NCBI GenBank assembly: GCA_903881065.1
Contig: CAIRRW010000510.1
Location: forward strand, 1 to 24,864
Source: an uncultured Bacteroidota bacterium
GTDB taxonomy: Bacteria > Bacteroidota > Bacteroidia > 2-12-FULL-35-15
DNA length: 24,864 nucleotides
Direction: 5' to 3'
Positions 21,961 to 24,864 of the stretch are shown piece after piece. The position numbers were made by a program, and so were the translations under genes. The number at the start of each line of letters is the position of its first letter. The first letter of the stretch is position 1. The notes beneath the pieces are model-generated. The model did no database searches. It was not told the DNA's origin and saw nothing but the letters and a program-made list of their open reading frames with translations.

Positions 21961-24606
21961 ATGAACTTTAATAATTTCACAATCAAATCGCAGGAAGCCG
22001 TGCAACAGGCACAGCAAATTGCAACTAACAATGGGCAGCAATCCATTGAAAACGGACATTTATTAAAAGGAATATTGGAAGTGGACGAAAATGTAACTCC
22101 TTTTATTTTGAAGAAACTCAATGTAAATACAGCTATTTTCAGCAAAGCGCTGGATAAAATAGTGGAGAGTTATCCTAAGGTTTCGGGCGGTCAACCGTTC
22201 CTGTCGAACCATGCGAATCAGGCACTTTCAAAAGCTTCTATGTATCTAAAGGAATTTGGCGATGAGTATGTTTCCATCGAGCATTTATTGCTTGCCATAC
22301 TTGCAACCAAAGATACAATTTCACAATTATTGAAAGACAATGGAGTGAACGAAAAAGATTTGAAAGCTTCTATTAATGAGCTTCGCAAAGGTGCTAAAGT
22401 TACAAGTCAAAGCGCAGAAGAAACGTATAATGCATTAAATAAATATGCAATAAATTTAAATGAACAGGCAAAGAAAGGTAAGCTCGACCCGGTAATTGGT
22501 CGTGATGAAGAGATACGTAGAGTGTTACAGATATTGTCGCGTCGTACCAAGAACAATCCTATATTAGTAGGTGAACCGGGAGTTGGTAAAACAGCTATTG
22601 CCGAAGGGTTGGCGCATCGTATAATCAATGGAGACGTACCGGAAAACTTAAAATCAAAACAGATTTATGCACTTGATATGGGTGCATTAATTGCAGGTGC
22701 TAAATTCAAAGGAGAGTTTGAAGAACGCTTGAAAGGTGTGGTTAAAGAAGTTATTTCTGCCGAAGGCGAGATAATATTATTCATTGATGAAATACATACA
22801 CTTGTTGGTGCCGGTGGCGGAGAAGGCGCAATGGATGCAGCTAATATTTTAAAACCTGCTTTAGCGCGCGGCGAATTAAGAGCGATTGGAGCAACTACTT
22901 TAAATGAATTTCAAAAGTATTTCGAAAAAGATAAAGCGCTGGAACGCCGCTTCCAGAAAGTAATGGTGAATGAACCATCTGCTGAAGATGCGATTTCTAT
23001 TTTGCGTGGTATCAAGGAAAAATATGAAACGCATCATAAAGTTCGTATCAAGGATGAAGCGATAATTGCTGCTGTGGAGCTTTCTCAACGCTATATTAAT
23101 GACCGTTTTCTTCCTGATAAAGCAATTGACTTGATGGATGAAGCGGCTTCTAAATTGCGTATGCAGATTAACTCCATGCCAATAGAACTGGATGAAGTAG
23201 AGCGTAAAACCCGGCAGTTGGAAATTGAACGCGAAGCAATAAAACGTGAGAATGATAAAAAAAAGTTGGAAGATTTGAATAAGGAAATCGCTGAACTGTC
23301 TGATAAACGTACTAATTTACGCGCAAAATGGCAAAGCGAAAAAGAAGTAGTAGAAGGAATTCAGAAGGTAAAAGAAGAGATAGAACACTATAAATTTGAA
23401 GCAGAACAGGCGGAACGTAACGGTGACTATGGCAAAGTAGCAGAGATACGTTATGGGAAAATAAAAGAATCTGAACTTCAGTTAAAATCATTTGAAGGCA
23501 AGCTTGCAGAAATGCAGCAAGGCGGTTCACAAATGATAAAAGAAGAAGTGGACAGTGAAGATATTGCTGCTGCAGTAGCTGCCTGGACAGGCATTCCTGT
23601 TTCGCGTATGCTGCAAAGCGAACGCGAAAAATTATTGCACTTAGAAGAAGAGCTTCATAATAGAGTGGTTGGTCAGGAAGAAGCAATAGAAGCTATAAGT
23701 GATGCGGTTCGAAGAAGCCGTGCCGGTCTTCAGGATTCAAAGCGACCAATCGGTTCATTCATTTTCCTGGGAACAACAGGAGTTGGTAAAACTGAATTAG
23801 CAAAGGCATTGGCAGAGTTTTTATTCAATAACGAAAACAGCATGACACGTATAGATATGAGCGAATATCAGGAGCGTCATGCTGTAAGTCGCCTTGTTGG
23901 CGCGCCTCCGGGATATGTAGGTTATGAAGAAGGAGGGCAGTTGACAGAAGCGGTTCGCAGGAAACCATATAGTGTGGTGTTGCTTGATGAAATTGAAAAA
24001 GCACATCCCGATGTTTTTAATATCCTATTGCAAGTGCTTGATGACGGGCGATTGACAGATAATAAAGGTCGTGTAGTTAATTTCAAAAACACTATCATTA
24101 TCATGACCTCCAATATGGGTTCGCATCTTATTCAGGAAAACTTTGAAAAGATAAACGAAAAGAATCACGATGAAATAATGGCGAAAACAAAAGTGGAAGT
24201 GTTTGAACTATTGAAGAAAACAATTCGTCCGGAGTTTTTGAATCGTATTGATGAAACCATTATGTTTACTCCGCTTACACGCGAAAATGTACATCGAATT
24301 GTAGAGATGCAATTTAAAGGAATTGAGAAAATGTTGGAAGAAAGCAATATTCATCTTACTGCTACAAATGAAGCAATTGATTGGCTGGCTCAACTTGGAT
24401 TTGATCCTCAATTTGGTGCTCGTCCTGTAAAACGGGTGATGCAGAAAAGAGTGCTGAATGAATTATCAAAGCAGATTTTGGCAGGAAAGGTTCAAAAAGA
24501 TACCAACATCGTTTTGGATGTTTTCGACAAGGAATTTGTGTTCCGTAACCCTATAGACATTGACGATAAACCTAAAAAGGAAAAGAAAGATAAAACCAAA
24601 GTGTAA
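21961..24606 (+). CDS. clpB: ATP-dependent disaggregase ClpB
   Basis: 881 residues, slightly longer than the usual 855-870. ClpB is the cytoplasmic hexameric Hsp100 that, with DnaK, pulls proteins out of aggregates. Domains in order: Clp N domain (1-145, starting NFNNFTIKSQEAVQQAQQIA); NBD1 with Walker A GEPGVGKT (204-211) and Walker B IILFIDE (271-277); a coiled-coil middle domain (about 405-525), which separates ClpB from ClpA and ClpC; NBD2 with Walker A GTTGVGKT (604-611) and the GAPPGYVGYEEGG pore loop; then the C-terminal D2-small domain with FDPQFGARPVKRVMQ. The extra length is a charged tail (KPKKEKKDKTKV). It is transcribed alone, divergent from the foldase cluster. Confidence 0.98.
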   Translation: MNFNNFTIKSQEAVQQAQQIATNNGQQSIENGHLLKGILEVDENVTPFILKKLNVNTAIFSKALDKIVESYPKVSGGQPFLSNHANQALSKASMYLKEFGDEYVSIEHLLLAILATKDTISQLLKDNGVNEKDLKASINELRKGAKVTSQSAEETYNALNKYAINLNEQAKKGKLDPVIGRDEEIRRVLQILSRRTKNNPILVGEPGVGKTAIAEGLAHRIINGDVPENLKSKQIYALDMGALIAGAKFKGEFEERLKGVVKEVISAEGEIILFIDEIHTLVGAGGGEGAMDAANILKPALARGELRAIGATTLNEFQKYFEKDKALERRFQKVMVNEPSAEDAISILRGIKEKYETHHKVRIKDEAIIAAVELSQRYINDRFLPDKAIDLMDEAASKLRMQINSMPIELDEVERKTRQLEIEREAIKRENDKKKLEDLNKEIAELSDKRTNLRAKWQSEKEVVEGIQKVKEEIEHYKFEAEQAERNGDYGKVAEIRYGKIKESELQLKSFEGKLAEMQQGGSQMIKEEVDSEDIAAAVAAWTGIPVSRMLQSEREKLLHLEEELHNRVVGQEEAIEAISDAVRRSRAGLQDSKRPIGSFIFLGTTGVGKTELAKALAEFLFNNENSMTRIDMSEYQERHAVSRLVGAPPGYVGYEEGGQLTEAVRRKPYSVVLLDEIEKAHPDVFNILLQVLDDGRLTDNKGRVVNFKNTIIIMTSNMGSHLIQENFEKINEKNHDEIMAKTKVEVFELLKKTIRPEFLNRIDETIMFTPLTRENVHRIVEMQFKGIEKMLEESNIHLTATNEAIDWLAQLGFDPQFGARPVKRVMQKRVLNELSKQILAGKVQKDTNIVLDVFDKEFVFRNPIDIDDKPKKEKKDKTKV

Positions 24607-24691
24607 TCAATTGTTCATAACAATGTTGTTAATATCTGTTAACCACACAACAATTGGCCGGCTATTTGCGTTATATATTAAAAATAAAAAA

Positions 24692-24844
24692 ATGATAAAT
24701 AAAATGAGAGCTAAAAAAGTAAAAATCGACCTTCGTCCGAAAATAAAAATACAAGTAGATAATAGGACAATGATTACGGTGCGTTCAATGGACGCATTCA
24801 GAGCATGGAAGGAACGTTATCCTGATGCAATGATAATAGAATAA
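24692..24844 (+). CDS. small basic protein of unknown function (50 aa)
   Basis: Starting at ATG 24692 the frame encodes 50 residues: MINKMRAKKVKIDLRPKIKI and then a moderately charged stretch ending AWKERYPDAMIIE, with TAA at 24842-24844. The N-terminal half is strongly basic (alternating K-x-K-I), the C-terminal half near neutral with W-K-E-R-Y-P-D-A. There is no signal peptide, transmembrane segment or zinc motif. It lies 85 nt after clpB; a weak hairpin (ATTGTT-CAT-AACAAT, 24610-24624) separates them. The frame is open upstream into clpB, but ATG 24692 or 24704 are the sensible starts. I do not recognise the family. Confidence 0.55.
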   Translation: MINKMRAKKVKIDLRPKIKIQVDNRTMITVRSMDAFRAWKERYPDAMIIE

Positions 24845-24864
24845 CAACAACTCTATATAAAACA

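Noticed and set aside
23312..23686. A 124-codon minus-strand open frame inside clpB, and similar antisense frames inside the parvulin gene (20411-20722) and the GWxTD gene (1459-1776).
   Set aside because: They lie opposite strongly conserved coding sequence, have biased low-complexity translations and no start context; they are shadows.
24560..24691. Upstream extension of the 50-residue protein to 94 residues.
   Set aside because: It would overlap the end of clpB in another frame; the ATG at 24692 gives a cleaner start.

Overview
The window comes from an AT-rich member of the Bacteroidota. Three lines of evidence agree. Three proteins end in type IX secretion (T9SS) type A sorting domains, all with the YPNP motif. 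The gene set is typical of the phylum: a GWxTD-domain protein, a Bacteroidota-style TamB, and a run of SurA/PrsA-like foldases. Start sites are also preceded by the Bacteroidota -7 promoter box TAnnTTTG; I find seven exact matches, most placed 31-45 nt ahead of a start codon. No genus can be given. I see no phage, insertion sequence, CRISPR array or defence island, and most of the window is ordinary chromosome.

Layout. The left edge (2-136) is the C-terminus of a type II 3-dehydroquinate dehydratase (aroQ). Facing it, with stop codons touching, is a family-2 glycosyltransferase (137-1168, minus) broken by one in-frame TAA. Then come a GWxTD-domain protein (minus), a tRNA-Ser(TGA) with promoter and terminator (plus), and a secreted seven-blade beta-propeller with a T9SS tail (minus). 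A 670-nt gene-free stretch with a 20-21 bp tandem array precedes a BNR/Asp-box T9SS protein (plus), which converges on a small putative outer-membrane beta-barrel (minus). Next is the divergent pair tsaD (minus) and tamB (plus), with interleaved promoters. Right of tamB lies a second 21-bp array and a terminator, then accA and a third T9SS cargo protein (both minus).

From 21312 down to 16067 runs a minus-strand envelope-foldase cluster: a two-parvulin PPIase, a terminator, a foldase-like lipoprotein, a SurA-like protein whose parvulin domains have lost their histidines, and a MoxR AAA+ ATPase. A 648-nt divergent gap with a third 20-21 bp array separates it from clpB (plus). A 50-residue protein of unknown function closes the window.

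How the genes work together. TamB, the foldases and the MoxR ATPase point to building and quality control of the outer membrane and periplasm. The T9SS cargo proteins are end users of that envelope. ClpB is general protein disaggregation; AccA, AroQ, TsaD and tRNA-Ser are housekeeping.

Most worth following up: (1) the single-codon break in the glycosyltransferase; (2) a tamB reading frame with no ATG, for which promoter spacing and N-terminal shape point to an ATT start; (3) three sequence-divergent intergenic arrays sharing a 20-21 bp period, two of which look related in opposite orientation; (4) the loss of parvulin histidines in the SurA-like protein.
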